Origin: Oidiodendron maius Zn
Taxonomy: Eukaryota; Ascomycota; Leotiomycetes; Myxotrichaceae
Reading direction: 5' to 3'
Assembly: GCA_000827325.1 (NCBI GenBank)
Contig: KN832876.1
Coordinates: 806,001 to 870,000, forward strand
DNA length: 64,000 nucleotides
Under the pieces are notes generated by a model, which was not told the DNA's origin, ran no database searches, and was given only the letters and a program-made list of their open reading frames with translations. This document shows, in pieces, positions 20,165 to 30,942 of the stretch (the first letter of the stretch is position 1; every line of letters starts with the position of its first letter). The position numbers were made by a program, and so were the translations under genes.

Positions 20165-22274
20165 ATTATTTGAAGTAAATACGACCGTAGGAAAATATAC
20201 TGGAAGTACAATGAAATGAATATCTTAATTGAGCTGATTGGATTCAACTCGAAGGAGAATTGCTCTGACTATATAGATGGCTATCCCCTCCTCCTCCTGA
20301 GAGGAGGTGAATTCAGGTATCTTGCCGTGAAAACCCTAGCTCCATAGCTCTGGCAGAACTACTGCAAGGTAATGGGCGTTTTTTAACTGCGGAGGGATAT
20401 GAAACAACGCTGCCCACGATCTACCACTCGGTAGTGAGGCGGACGCTCTAACGTTTAATCCTTCGAACAAGCTCGTTTCCTATTCTCGCATGGCGCGGAC
20501 ACTACGCATCTGCTGCCGATTATGGGTGATATGCGGCATCCTTCATTTAGTATAAGCAGCAATTGCAAGGGATGGTAGGAAGTATAAACTGCTCACGGTC
20601 ACAGATAAAGTATCTCAGGGCCCGGTTTCCGGGACCGGGTCTAGCATTTGCTTGTGGAAAATGCTGTGACGCCCGGCGAAAAAGACCGGCGGCGGGGAGA
20701 GACCGACCGAAGAGAAGAGGTGGTACCGAGAAGTAATGACAGGAATGGACTGAGCACGAATCCATCTCATCGCTTCTCATCTCAGCCTCCACAAAGCGCA
20801 CAGCAGGTACCGAGCCAAGACACCGGCGGTCCGTTTGGCGGGGCGGAGTTATGCACCTGCCGCTGAAACCAGGTACTTGCAATAAAAAATTATAGGTGCG
20901 AAGGCTGAGCCTGGCCACCACCACGATCGCTCCAGGTACGGTTCTGAGCTGATCGACTACGCTCGGAAAAGGATTGGCTTTCGCTCGCAACTCTCAGAAA
21001 TGCGGGGAGCAGAAATGCTGCTGGATGGAGAAACGGAATTCCTCCACGTAAAGACAAGCCATCCAACCAACCGTATCTTCTACTCTTGCAAAACAGTTCT
21101 CGATTTTCCCGCTTAATCAAGGGCAGTAAAGTAGATTCATGGAATCGGCTTTTGGAGAAAGGGTCCACCGAATCCTAACCCCAAATGTAATGATTCCTCC
21201 AATGGAGCCTTTCCGTAATTTGCTTCGAGTTTGTTGATAAATTGCAGCACAACAACACGCTAACCCTGCCAGGCCACCGCTATAAAAAACGTAAATACGA
21301 TAGTCGTAGCAAAAATTGCTACAAGGAAGAACCATTCAACATGCCGACGGAGGGTAGGCCCCTCCGTAGGATTGAGCGAGTGCCATAAGTCTCCAGGTGT
21401 GTACCACATGGTGCAGATAATATTGGAAAATAAAAGACGAAATTCGAAGCGAGTATGCAGTAAGACTCGGGCCGTCGCAATAAGCATAATCATGTTCCGT
21501 ATTTAGCAACTTACTGCAGGCTGCGCGTCTGCGGCTCCATGCAGGCACGAGTGACCACCAAAACTAATTTGTCCATAGGCTAAATGTTAGCAAGTGGAAA
21601 TTTTAAGCGCGTTCAGATGTGGCACATACAGCTCTAGGCGGGGCTTTGCACGTACAAAGTACTGTGTGTGCGTCCCGTCTCCATGGGTGCTGGCGCGCTG
21701 TGTGTGGCACAAACAGTACGGCTTAGCTTGAACTTACATCTCTATGAATACTTTGCCACATCAGATGAAGGATGCAGAAGATCCACGGGAATAGGCTCCA
21801 CGAGATAAAGTAATTCTCAGCTCCATTCACCCGAGCCAGCAGGTCGTAACTGCCCGTTGCTAGGAGACGAAGAATAGGCAGTGAGCATGGCGCAATGGAT
21901 AAGCGGCCAGGGGCCTTTCGATCTAGATGTAAGCCTTCGTCTGATTTTCTCGATAAAATTGGATTTACTAAGAACCTTAAGTTCGGACGAGGAGGTTGCA
22001 GACACTTTTGATGCTCGCAAAAGGGGCGGTAGGGAAACATATTCAGGCTGCTATTTCAGGGGGTCTCGCTAACATCACCAGTGAACATCGCCCTTCTACA
22101 GCTCTACAAAGAGAAGGCAGTGATTTACGATAATGAAAAGTTTATTGAATTGGAAACTAAGTTTAGGATATAATCAACATTATTATCATTGATTGGGCCT
22201 AGAGAGCTCAAGACAAGCGACATATGAGTTCTGCTTAGTAGTAGCGAAAAAGTATAGCCAAAAAAACAAAAAAA
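20165..22274. other. Gene-poor 2.1-kb block
   Basis: Upstream of the chitosanase gene. It contains GC-rich and AT-rich patches and many short open frames. The only protein-like stretches are the possible membrane-protein relic listed at 21253-22040; otherwise I see nothing supportable. Confidence 0.45.
21253..22040 (-). pseudogene. Possible relic of a polytopic membrane protein
   Basis: Two minus-strand pieces look like parts of one membrane protein: NYFISWSLFPWIFCILHLMW (near 21740-21800) followed by a plausible donor GTAAGT, and a later stretch with MWYTPGDLWHSLNPTEG and EWFFLVAIFATTIVFTFFIA, ending in a stop near 21260. No continuous splice-consistent model from a start codon could be built, and I cannot name the family. 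It may be a decayed gene or chance hydrophobic sequence. Confidence 0.2.
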
Positions 22275-22275
22275 A
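22261..22275 (-). terminator. RNA polymerase III T-run of the 5S gene
   Basis: The plus strand is almost pure A here, so the 5S transcript runs into a T-stretch directly after its 3' end, the usual Pol III stop signal. Confidence 0.75.
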
Positions 22276-22395
22276 ACATACAACAACAGGAATTCGCTGA
22301 TGGTCTCCCACCCAACTACTAATCTGTCGATCTGAGGCTTATGTGTGGCAGAGCGGACGGGATGCCCAGTTAGTCCTCAGTCTATGGTCGTATGT
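22275..22395 (-). rRNA. 5S ribosomal RNA gene (dispersed copy)
   Basis: Read on the minus strand, the 121-bp segment begins ACATACGACCATAG and ends GTTGTTGTATGTT. In between it has the fungal 5S landmarks CATCCCGTCCGCTCT and AGATTAGTAGTTGGGTGGG. The 5' ACATAC and 3' GTATGT ends pair as helix I, and CTGAGG pairs with CCTCAG in helix II. A run of T residues (A-rich plus strand, 22261-22275) follows as the RNA polymerase III terminator. Fungal 5S genes are often scattered singly, as here. Two bases depart from the commonest fungal sequence (GGGAGACC for GGGTGACC, and GAATTCC in the 3' arm), so a slightly decayed copy is possible. Confidence 0.93.
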
Positions 22396-22866
22396 GAAGG
22401 CAATCTACTTAAAGATAATCTTATAGTAGCATATCTTGATCCGGACAGCCGTTTAATTCGCTACAACGATATCAGAATTGCCGACTCTAGAATACGATCT
22501 AGCACTCCCAAACTGACTGCAAAGGACGCATTTAATTATATCGGTGGAAAATTTCGAAACTGCTTACATCGATCTATACAAATGGCTACAACTTGAGATG
22601 GCCCTTATACACATTGACGTCCGCTGGCATTATTGACATAATTCTGGATGTCGAACTTCGTAAGGACCCATCATATAGGCGTAAATAACGCAATTATGAA
22701 GTCAGATAGCTCAGATAAAAGGACAAAACCTAGGAGCCAAATTACCCCCTATGCCCAGAGATGCCTCAGCACGTCCATTATTCCTTGGCTCTCGGAAAGA
22801 ATAGTACGATATTGGTACTACGTATTCACATTACTTACAAATATAATTTTTAACGTGAATACATAC

Positions 22867-23677
22867 CTCAACATACGGCTCGTATCGCTCCTCATTCTCG
22901 TCGGCTGGGATGCGCCATATGTATCCACCTTCCACGTAACCTTCTTCCCTGTGTTGATCTCTGCGCGCAGCGGAAGCAACCTTGCGGTCTTCATTCGAGA
23001 GTTGTAGGATGCTATCATCATTTGTGTTAAGCATGGCGAGAGGGTCGACAAATTGGCGAGCCTTATATTCACCGCTGTGGAGGTTTACCTCGTGAAAAAT
23101 GTGAAAGATCTCAAATCTAGACCATGTATCTGCTCGGCGAAGCTCGCAAATTGCCATGTCCGCGATACTAAAGTCGGGGTCATTGCGCGAACAGCCTGCA
23201 GAGCGTCCAGTACTTGGGCTGGATCGTTTTCGTTAGCGGTGACTAGTTCGATCCAGGCGCGGTTGATTGCATTAACCATAAGATTCGCCTCTTCGCGGCA
23301 GACGCCTAGCTCTTGTTTGGAGCGTATACCGATAGCTTGAAGAGGGGAGAGAAGCTACTTTACTAAATTCCCTACACTCTGCGTCGTTGCCTCGTTCTCT
23401 AAGCGTCTGGACTATTCACCTTCTTACCTACTAGAGTGAATGGCGCTGCATTCATAATTGTTACCTCATTCTCACCTTCTTCTCTCGTCCCCCTTCTTAC
23501 TCTACTTTCTCTCCACGCCTTCCACCTTCCCAACTTGTGTCTGCATCTTGCTGGCCACATTTGTTCATATATTGTATTCCAGAAGACGCCAAATGAGTCA
23601 GCTGTCCTCTCGACCTTTGTGAGCTGTTGCAATTTGAGCTGGAGAAGACAAATATATTCTTCTTGTGGGATGGTCAT
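22867..23677 (-). pseudogene. Frameshifted gene of unknown function
   Basis: Minus-strand coding-like sequence in three pieces. It opens with MTIPQEEYICLLQLKLQQL, continues across a plausible intron (a GTAGGT donor, acceptor AAGTAG near 23357) into EANLMVNAINRAWIELVTAN, and then shifts frame near 23187. The shift joins LQAV to RNDPDFSIADMAICELRRAD and on to FEIFHIFHEVNLHSGEYKAR. The text ends at ERYEPYVE before a GTATGT donor (22866). Both sides of the shift look like genuine protein, so one base seems missing: a real mutation or an assembly error. I cannot identify the family, and no downstream exon could be fixed before the 5S gene. Confidence 0.45.
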
Positions 23678-24140
23678 TTTGAAGCACTGCTTTGGGTCTT
23701 ATTTTTAGGCGCAACAGCTGCCCTGGCTTCAAATGCTATGAGAAAGGCGTGTTATACATCGCGGTTAACTATCGTATGCCATCAGTTGAACATATATACG
23801 TGGGAGGAAACCTTCAATGTACTGAAAAGATACCTATGGTCGGAAGATCGCTTAATGAAATCTCACAAGTCGCTGTGGTGTGAAGTAGTAGTCAATCTGC
23901 GATTTACTTAGCTACAATAAATACATAATTTTGTCTTCAATCTCCAATTGGATACATCGTTCTGAATTCCTATCCGAATAAGTTTCCTCAACTCGCTCTT
24001 TATAGGATGCATACTGACCGCATTTGCTAGATGAGAATTCCAGCTTGCTCTTGCACATTTACGGTTCTTTAAACTCAGTGCAAGAAATAAATTTTATGCC
24101 ATGCCCAGACTTTAAAATTGAGAAGAAATGGTGCTTATCC
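23678..24140. other. Intergenic, no gene seen
   Basis: 463 bp between the frameshifted gene and the 3' end of the aldo-keto reductase. AT-rich, with only short unconvincing frames. Confidence 0.45.
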
Positions 24141-25281
24141 TTATAGGAGAGCTTTGTTGAATGTCATTGCTGCCCGAGATCGCGGAATAGGACCGGGCAT
24201 CTTGGGAGAATTATCCAAAATCTTCTCGATCTCCTTCATAATTTTAGGCGTCAATTTCGGATAAAGATCGAGACACTTGACATTCTCTGTGATCTGAGAA
24301 GCTTTCGTGGCTCCAAGGATTGCGACTGACACATGCGGATTCTTTATTGCCCACGCCAGGGCCAGTGACCCGACAGATCCTCCGAGACTCTCCGCGATGG
24401 TAGTCAGCTTGCGGACTTTCTCGATGTTCGCCTTCATCTCAGGCTTGTTGAACATTGATGCGGCTCTCTTGGCAACTGTGCCAAACCTAGAATCAGCTGG
24501 CACCCCATCATTGTACTTGCCGGTCAAGACGCCCTGTGCTAATGGTGACCAGACGGTGGTACCATAGTTATATAGCTTGTAGAGAGGAGCATACTCGGCC
24601 TCGACACGGTCGCGGGCAAAGCAATTGTACTCGGGTTGCTCGACGACGGGTGGTTGAAGTCCAAGACGAGATGCTACGTGATGGGCGTGTTCAATTTCAA
24701 ACGCGCTCCACTCGCTTGTTCCCCAATAGTGCGCGAGGCCTTGGTCAATTAGTGTATTGAATGCTCGTACAGTCTCCTCCATCGGCGTTGACCAGAAATC
24801 AGGTCGATGTGCATAGACGACATCTACCCAGTCCAATTCCAGTCGCTTAAGAGACCGTCGCATGCCTTCAATGATGTGCTTGCGTGACAGGCCCTGATTG
24901 TTAGGGAATGCATGTCCTATTCATGTTAGCTACATTCCTTTCAAGATCGAGATTGCGCCCACCATCTCCTAGCATGAGCTTCGTCGAGATAATGCAGTCA
25001 TCGCGCTCAAAGTTACACTGTTTCAGGGCCCGGCCCATAATGATTTCGGACTGGCCGTCCGCATAAACCTCTGCCGTATCGAAAAAGTTGATTCCATGAT
25101 CCCAAGCTTCTTGCAGACACGCAGCGGTCTGTTCCACCTCTTGCACTCCGTTCTCGCTCCCATAGGTGAGCCACCCTCCAAGACCTAGCACAGACACCTT
25201 CAGACCGGTGTCACCAAGATATCTAAAGAGCATGTTCTTTGGTTCAAACCGCTTGGTTTGACGGGGCTGTTGTGAAGACAT
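24141..25281 (-). CDS. Aldo-keto reductase, Kv-beta/YakC-like
   Basis: Minus-strand exons 25281..24963 and 24916..24141 give 364 residues; donor GTGGGC and acceptor ATAG join LGDG to HAFPNNQGLSRKHI. The AKR fold signatures are visible: the catalytic Asp and Tyr in NFFDTAEVYADGQSE, WVDVVYAHRPDFWSTPMEET holding the catalytic His, and the NADPH-binding C-terminal segment (VSVAILGATKASQITENVKC). Similarity is closest to the group related to potassium-channel beta subunits (LFRYLGDTGLKVSVLGLGG near the start), which in fungi act as NADPH-dependent reductases or channel-independent homologues. Met at 25323 is an in-frame alternative start but adds an unusual leader. Cytosolic location is inferred; the substrate is unknown. 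Confidence 0.88.
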
Positions 25282-26089
25282 CTTGGTAAGAGTATTAGGT
25301 TGACAGTTTGGCCCGTCTCTCAAGCACCGCGTAGAAAGTTCGCCGGTATGGGGTATGGCTGTTTAAACTTAGTCACTTGTGGCAAAGGAATATTTAGATA
25401 GAGGTGTTGTTCAATTTCACGGTTTACTGGGCCGGCGGGGTATTTACCTTACTCATCGGCAACGTCACCCAGATACCTCGGTAGCGTTGACGTCTCTAGC
25501 GCTCATGATCAGGAACAGTCTAATGGTTATTTAGACCGGTTCTCATTCTCTTTTGCACAGAGGTGAGGCGGGAATATGGGTTCTTGTGTATTTGGAAGAG
25601 ACATTAAGTGGTCCACTTGAGATCTGACGAGTTCTATCCTTCGTCTGGTATGAAAAACCTCAACTAGCAAAGATGTTGGTATTTTAATTTTCTCGCTTCT
25701 ATGTTATACTGAGTTTATGCAACACTAAACCGCATTTCACGATTTAACGGGGCATGTTATACCAAGTACCAAGTATAAGGTAAGACACTATTAGCAACAC
25801 TTTAATTGGTGGCTATCCCCCTGCTAGGTGAGGTTTTTCATGCCAGACGAGGGGATAGGCACCCCTACTAGAGGTATCTCAGATTATCTAGATACTACTT
25901 GCTCTCTTAGCGATCTTAAAATCCCCTCTAATCTATATCCTCAGTCTCTTAGATCGTCTAAATTCAGCTGATGATTCATCGCCAATAGAGGATTCTAGTC
26001 AATTTATAAGCAAGCACTCCTCTGGGACAACTAATGCAACTGGACATACCTTCTGGTCTGCGCTTTCTATAGGCAGCGTTACCCTCACC
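25282..26089. other. Repeat-bearing intergenic region
   Basis: About 0.8 kb holding the inverted-repeat element at 25634-25858. Downstream of it the sequence is AT-rich; the minus strand near 25900-26000 reads a short Arg/Lys/Ser-rich piece (SSAEFRRSKRLRI then stop) that could be a retroelement scrap, too short to call. Confidence 0.45.
25634..25858. mobile_element. Short terminal-inverted-repeat (MITE/foldback-like) element
   Basis: The left arm 25634-25669 (CTATCC..CGTCTGGTATG, then AAAAACCTCA) is repeated in inverse orientation at 25822-25858 (read on minus: CTATCCCC, CGTCTGGCATG, AAAAACCTCA, CTAGCA). About 30 of 36 positions agree. The ~150 bp between arms is AT-rich with no coding frame. 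No clean target-site duplication could be recognised, so the family is open. Confidence 0.6.
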
Positions 26090-26947
26090 TCACTTATCTT
26101 CTGCTTTCTTTAAGTCAGTTTTAGGCGCAATCGTAAGCTTTAGATTAGTCTTTGGTGGGGTTCTTGGTGTATTGAAGGAGTGCGTATTTTCAGCAGGTCG
26201 TGCGGCGTTTGCAGTAGATGAGGCCGCATTTTTAGAAATGCCTTCGTTATCACGATTGACGGGAGAGCCGCCAACATTCAAGTCCCCAGCGCGTTGTGTC
26301 CACCCCACCCGGCTGGTGGACTGCCCCAGCATTTTCTGGAGCATCTTCGCTGCACCCTCCATTGTGAGACCCTTCCCTTCTCCTGAGAGTTGCGGGAGCA
26401 TCTTCGCAGTTTGCCGAGCTTCCATCACACTGTCATAAGATGCCCACATGGACAGAATGATTATTTCGGGGATATTTTTTTGCCCTAGCCTATGGACACG
26501 ACCTATCATTTGTAGGATCGAGCTGACATTTTGGGGTGGGTCCACGATCACTACATCATGCGACGCATGGTGTAGGTTGATCCCATAAGCGGCCACCCGT
26601 CCATTAGCAACAAGCACCTCAACCCCGGAGGTGGCATCGTTGAAAAGCTCCACTATACGGCGGCGCTCTGCCGAGGAGTACGAAGACTTCAACTCCAATA
26701 CCTGCGAAACGATCGTTAGACCATTATTCAAAGATGACTTCGCAAGCCATACCTGGAAATTCAGCATGCTAAGAAACCCAACCAGTTTCCAGCCAGTTGC
26801 TGGCCATTGCACCATCAAAATAACTCTTCTGCCCTGCAAAATGACTTTTTCTGCGCAGTAACCTGCGAGCCACTCGAGTTTGGGTGATTCAGCACAAAGG
26901 GAGGCTGCAAATGTCAAGCGATCCTGATATACCGATTGTAGGAGCAT
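26090..26947 (-). pseudogene. Truncated SNF2-family helicase C-terminal fragment
   Basis: A minus-strand frame of 285 codons carries only the helicase C-terminal lobe: VILMVQWPATGWKLVGF, GVEVLVANGRVAAYGINLHH, and motif VI as QMIGRVHRLGQ. A canonical 51-bp in-frame intron (26752..26702, GTATGG...TCTAAC...CGCAG) would remove VWLAKSSLNNG...VSQ and give 268 residues (MLNF-QVLELK). The N-terminal ATPase lobe with Walker A and DEAH-type boxes is absent, and upstream DNA is AT-rich without coding signal. SNF2 proteins need both lobes for DNA translocation, so this is most likely a gene remnant. It sits between two inverted-repeat elements, which suggests transposition or recombination broke it. Confidence 0.65.
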
Positions 26948-27437
26948 GTATATCGCTATAAAGCATTTAATTAGCCTTAGATAGGATTTTACTATATATA
27001 TTTTGTTCTGTAAAAAGATACCTTTATAGCCCTTTTAATCTGCAATTAGGAATAGTGTCTATATAACCTCTTACCCGCAACGATTATTTTTATGCAAAAG
27101 CTGCAGGTGGCGGCCAATTATAGCGGGTGAGCTAAGTCAACATAATTAGATCCATAATTTTTCACGCTGTTACTCGTACAGTGGGATGCAATAAGTTTGA
27201 ATACCCCTCCTTGTCACAACAAAGTCGGTGATTGGCTGCGCGTCTTTATGCAGCCATCTAATTGGTCAAAAGCAAGAATAAGAGTGGAGGGGGTATTCAA
27301 ACTTTTTGCACCCCACTGTATGGTCTAATTTATAACAATGCCCTTATCGTTCAGTGTGGGGACGACCCGAGAACATCCAGCATACCGAGCCTCCAGGAGT
27401 CATTTCATAAGCACTGTAATTCTTACTTCCTAATTCC
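26948..27437. other. AT-rich intergenic region with a MITE
   Basis: 490 bp between the SNF2 fragment and the CYP505 stop codon. Bases 26948-27170 are AT-rich and featureless; 27177-27320 is the mariner-type MITE; the rest is 3' flank of the P450 gene. Confidence 0.5.
27179..27318. mobile_element. 140-bp Tc1/mariner-type MITE with TA target-site duplication
   Basis: The element begins CAGTGGGATGCAATAAG and ends, read inversely, CAGTGGGGTGCAAAAAG; the terminal repeats continue through TTTGAATACCCC and differ at two of the first 29 bases. TA dinucleotides flank both ends (27177-27178 and 27319-27320), the usual duplication of Tc1/mariner/pogo elements. The interior is about 80 bp with no frame, so it is non-autonomous and would need a transposase in trans. 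Confidence 0.85.
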
Positions 27438-30400
27438 CTAAGCAAAGACATCAGATGCATATCGATCGCTCTTGATACCCTGAAACCAAGCTTCAACCTC
27501 TTCATCAGTCTTCGGCTTTCCGATTGAATCGCAATACTCCTGGAAGATCTTTTTCGTCATGGCAGCGACTCCCTCGCCAACCATGCTGGACCCACAAACA
27601 TACAATTTGGCTCCTTGGTCAAAAATCTTGATCATCTCCTCCCTCTCCTGCCATAGCCTGTCCTGGACATGTTGGCAGCCCTTACTCTCTTCTTGAGCCC
27701 TGGAAAATGCGTAGAACACCTTGACTATTCCGGCCTTCTCCCACTGTTGAAGTTCATCCTTGAATATGGAGTCCTTCTCCGGGTGTGTGCAGCCGATGAA
27801 AAGATATGCAGGTGCAAGCCTTCGTCCTGCTCCAGCTTGAATTGCTCTTTCTTCGATGAACCCTCGGAAAGGAGCAAGACCAGTTCCGGCGCAGAACATC
27901 ATAACTGGAGTGTTCTCAATGTCCCTCGGAGGATGGAAGTTACCATGGCTCTCTTTGACAGCAACATGAATTCTATCACCTTCTCCAACATTTGATAAGT
28001 AATTAGATGCCACCCCAAGGAATCGTTTCGAGTCGGCAATCTTAGAAGGAGCGTCTAGGACGGACCACGTCAAGGTTGCTGTGGTCGGATCTGCTAATGG
28101 GGTCGAAGAGATAGAGTACTGTCGGATACGCATCGGCGGCAGCATTGCAAGGAATTCCCCTAGAGGGAGTGTCGCTGATGGATATTCTTCAAGAATATCC
28201 AAGGGAGAGCAGCGTTTCTGTGAAATCTCATTATCAAAATCTTTTCCAGCTAGAGCAAGAACCTTCTCGCGTGTCTGTTCGTCTGGAATGCTGGCAGCAA
28301 TCCGTGAAATATTCTGCTCAGATGTGAGTTCGTATAAGAGATAAGTTTTAGCTTCGGAGGTACCTTTCGAGTCGCTGGTTGGGCTAATTCCACATATGCA
28401 CCTAGCACATCCATTGCTGAGATTGGATATCCCGTTGGTAGTGTTGTGTTTGCGCCAACTTTTATTGTTAGCATCGCATCCCAGGGCAAGCCATAGTGTT
28501 TCAGGACTCGTCGAATATTCTTCTGGTCATTGATTGGCAGAACGGCAAGATAGTCTCCAACATTATACGACATTCCAGTTGGGAGCCGCAATGCAACGTG
28601 CCGCTTCTCTGGTACTCCCTCTGCTGTAAGAAGTTGGTTGCTTAACACTACTGCCTCCTTAACATCTTGACGAAGAGTGGACTTGCGTGCGTCCGTATCA
28701 ATCTCAATCTCGATTCCGGGTTCTTCGGCAGCAACGACTTCGCCTCCAAGGGATGCCCAGAGCTGTTCGTCTTGCCACTTATCGAAATGGTTGAAAATAT
28801 CACCGTCAGCAACGTCTCCGAGACCAGTTTCTGCGATTCTAACTGCACCAGATCCTTCAAACTCAGAGTCAAGAATTTTAGGAATCCTATGAAAGGTGGC
28901 AGCCCAGTCATCTAGTGTCGTCAACAGGAGGAAGGGACTGGAATAGCACTAAAAAACTCACGATTTCCACATCCATAAACGGCATATCTCACTCCTGTCA
29001 ATGCATTTCCACCCAGGTTCTGAAGCCACTCGACAAAGTGAGCAGCATTATCAGGAGGCTGACCCTCATAACTCGAACAGATCATGACCACTGGTTGGTC
29101 TTTGGGAATTTTCCCAACGCCTGCATCAAGGGGGTCTACTTCGGCGAGGTATCCCCGACTCGATGCTACTCTTGCCAAAGTCTGAGCCAAGGCCTCACAA
29201 GTTCCAGCATTTGAGCCATAAAGAATTGTCAGCGGTTTCTTTGAACGGGTAGTGGCAGAAACGCTGGTCTTCGTGCCTTTCTCTAAGGTCACTGCTTCTC
29301 CTGATACGTCTACGTGAAGCATCTTTTCGAGCTGGATAGGATCGACATTGTCCCTGAGGGTGGCTCGCATGAAGAAATCTTTCGGTTTGATTGTGAGAGT
29401 CTGCTTTATCTGTAATTGGTAGCTCGGATCATCGAAACGAAAATTGAAATTCTGGAGAAGCATTGCCACAGTAAGGATTGTCTCTTGCCAGGCGAATGGC
29501 CTGCCAATACACCCACGCATACCATTTCCAAAGGGTTTCCAAGAATTTTTAGGCAGCTTTGCGAAAGCTTCATTGAGCATCCTTTCGGGCTTGAAAGAGT
29601 CTGCATCATCCCCGTAAACAGCTGGATCTCGCTGAATGTATGGAAGGACGCAAACAATGCCCTGGCCTTTCTTGACTTCATATTTTCCTCCGGCCAGGTA
29701 AATTGGATCCTCCGTACTGTCTGGCCGAGATTGGAATTGAAATGCAGGGGCAGAAGGCGTGAGTCTAAGCGTTTCTCTCATGCATGCCTCGATGTAAGGC
29801 AGTTTTGACATGTGATCTACGGTAACTGGGCCACGGCCCACAACTTCATCGACTTGGCGTTGTGCTGCTTGGTATGCTGATGGATTTTTGAGGAGATTAT
29901 AGAAAAGGAAAGACAAGAGGCCGCTTGTGGTCTCGTGGCCTGTGATTACAGTTATTGGTGTGGACGGGTGTTCTCTTTGGGAAGATTGGCCTACCAGCTA
30001 TCAGGAAGGTGATCATATTGTTCATTATACTCTCCTCTGTCATGGCTTCTCCAGTCTTGACATCTACCCCTTTTAACATTGCGTTTAGCAAGTCTTTCTT
30101 ATCATTTGGATGAGATCTACGTTCGGCAACGACTTCTCTCGCAACTTTCTTTAGCACGGCAATCTCATTGTCGTATGTCTGTTGTGCAGCCCGCATGAAA
30201 TACTGCATGAAGGCTGGACGGCTTGCCCGAGCGCCGGATTCTGCCAAGAATCCGACCATAGCATTTACAAAGGGGTGCATTTCATCACGGTAGAAAGAAT
30301 TGAATCTTGTGCCCATAGCGCATCTAAGATTTATTAACATATTTTCGCTTCTATTAAACCGCAAACTTACAAGGCAATTGAGTCAAGTGTCAATCTTGTG

Positions 30401-30942
30401 AAGTCATCTGTCACGTGGATCTTCTCACTTGGGCCAAATCGTGCCCATTTGATCACCAATTGCGACGCAATGTCATGCATCTCATCAAACATGGCCTGGA
30501 TTGATATCGGCCCAAAAGCTGCACATGTTAGGATGAAGAAACGCGGTCTACAGTTTGGCTAACCTGGCATAAGCACGCGATGAGCGATTTCCCAGTTATG
30601 CTCTCCTGGGTGAGCCGTGAAGAGTCCATCTTCAATACCATTTCGAATCTGCGCTAGGCTGCCTGACACCAGTTTCGTGAATCGCTTTTCATCGCACACC
30701 TCATCCATCAGAGCATGGTTTGCGATGAACACCCTCTCCACGCCCCCGAAGGTAAGCTTGAAGATAGGGCCTCCATTTCAGAACATACGATCAGCGGGAT
30801 GGCTCTCGATTCAGGAACAGAGAGGTAACATACCATAGGTATCTGCAAGGTTATTAAAAGTAGTGAAGCTATTTACGAGGTCAAGGCTATGAATATTGCC
30901 AACAATTGGCAGAGGCGGGGGGCCAGGAATGGGTTCTGACAT
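27438..30942 (-). CDS. Self-sufficient cytochrome P450-CPR fusion (CYP505, P450foxy type)
   Basis: Seven minus-strand exons, 30942..30834, 30770..30564, 30518..30371, 30323..29995, 29939..28962, 28911..28364 and 28313..27438, give 1,064 residues, the normal size. Residues 1-455 are the P450 domain: proline-rich start [14 protein letters not shown]-helix AGHETTSG (about 265-271), ExxR in [10 protein letters not shown], and the haem ligand Cys408 in [14 protein letters not shown]. From ~485 an FMN flavodoxin domain ([17 protein letters not shown]) is followed by the FAD/NADPH reductase ([39 protein letters not shown]). Known relatives hydroxylate fatty acids near the omega end using NADPH without a separate reductase. 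No N-terminal membrane anchor is present, so it is probably soluble or peripheral. Confidence 0.94.

Noticed and set aside
23225-23260. TAGTTCGATCC resembling a tRNA T-loop
   Set aside because: No acceptor stem, D-arm or anticodon arm could be built around it, and it lies within coding-like sequence of the frameshifted gene.
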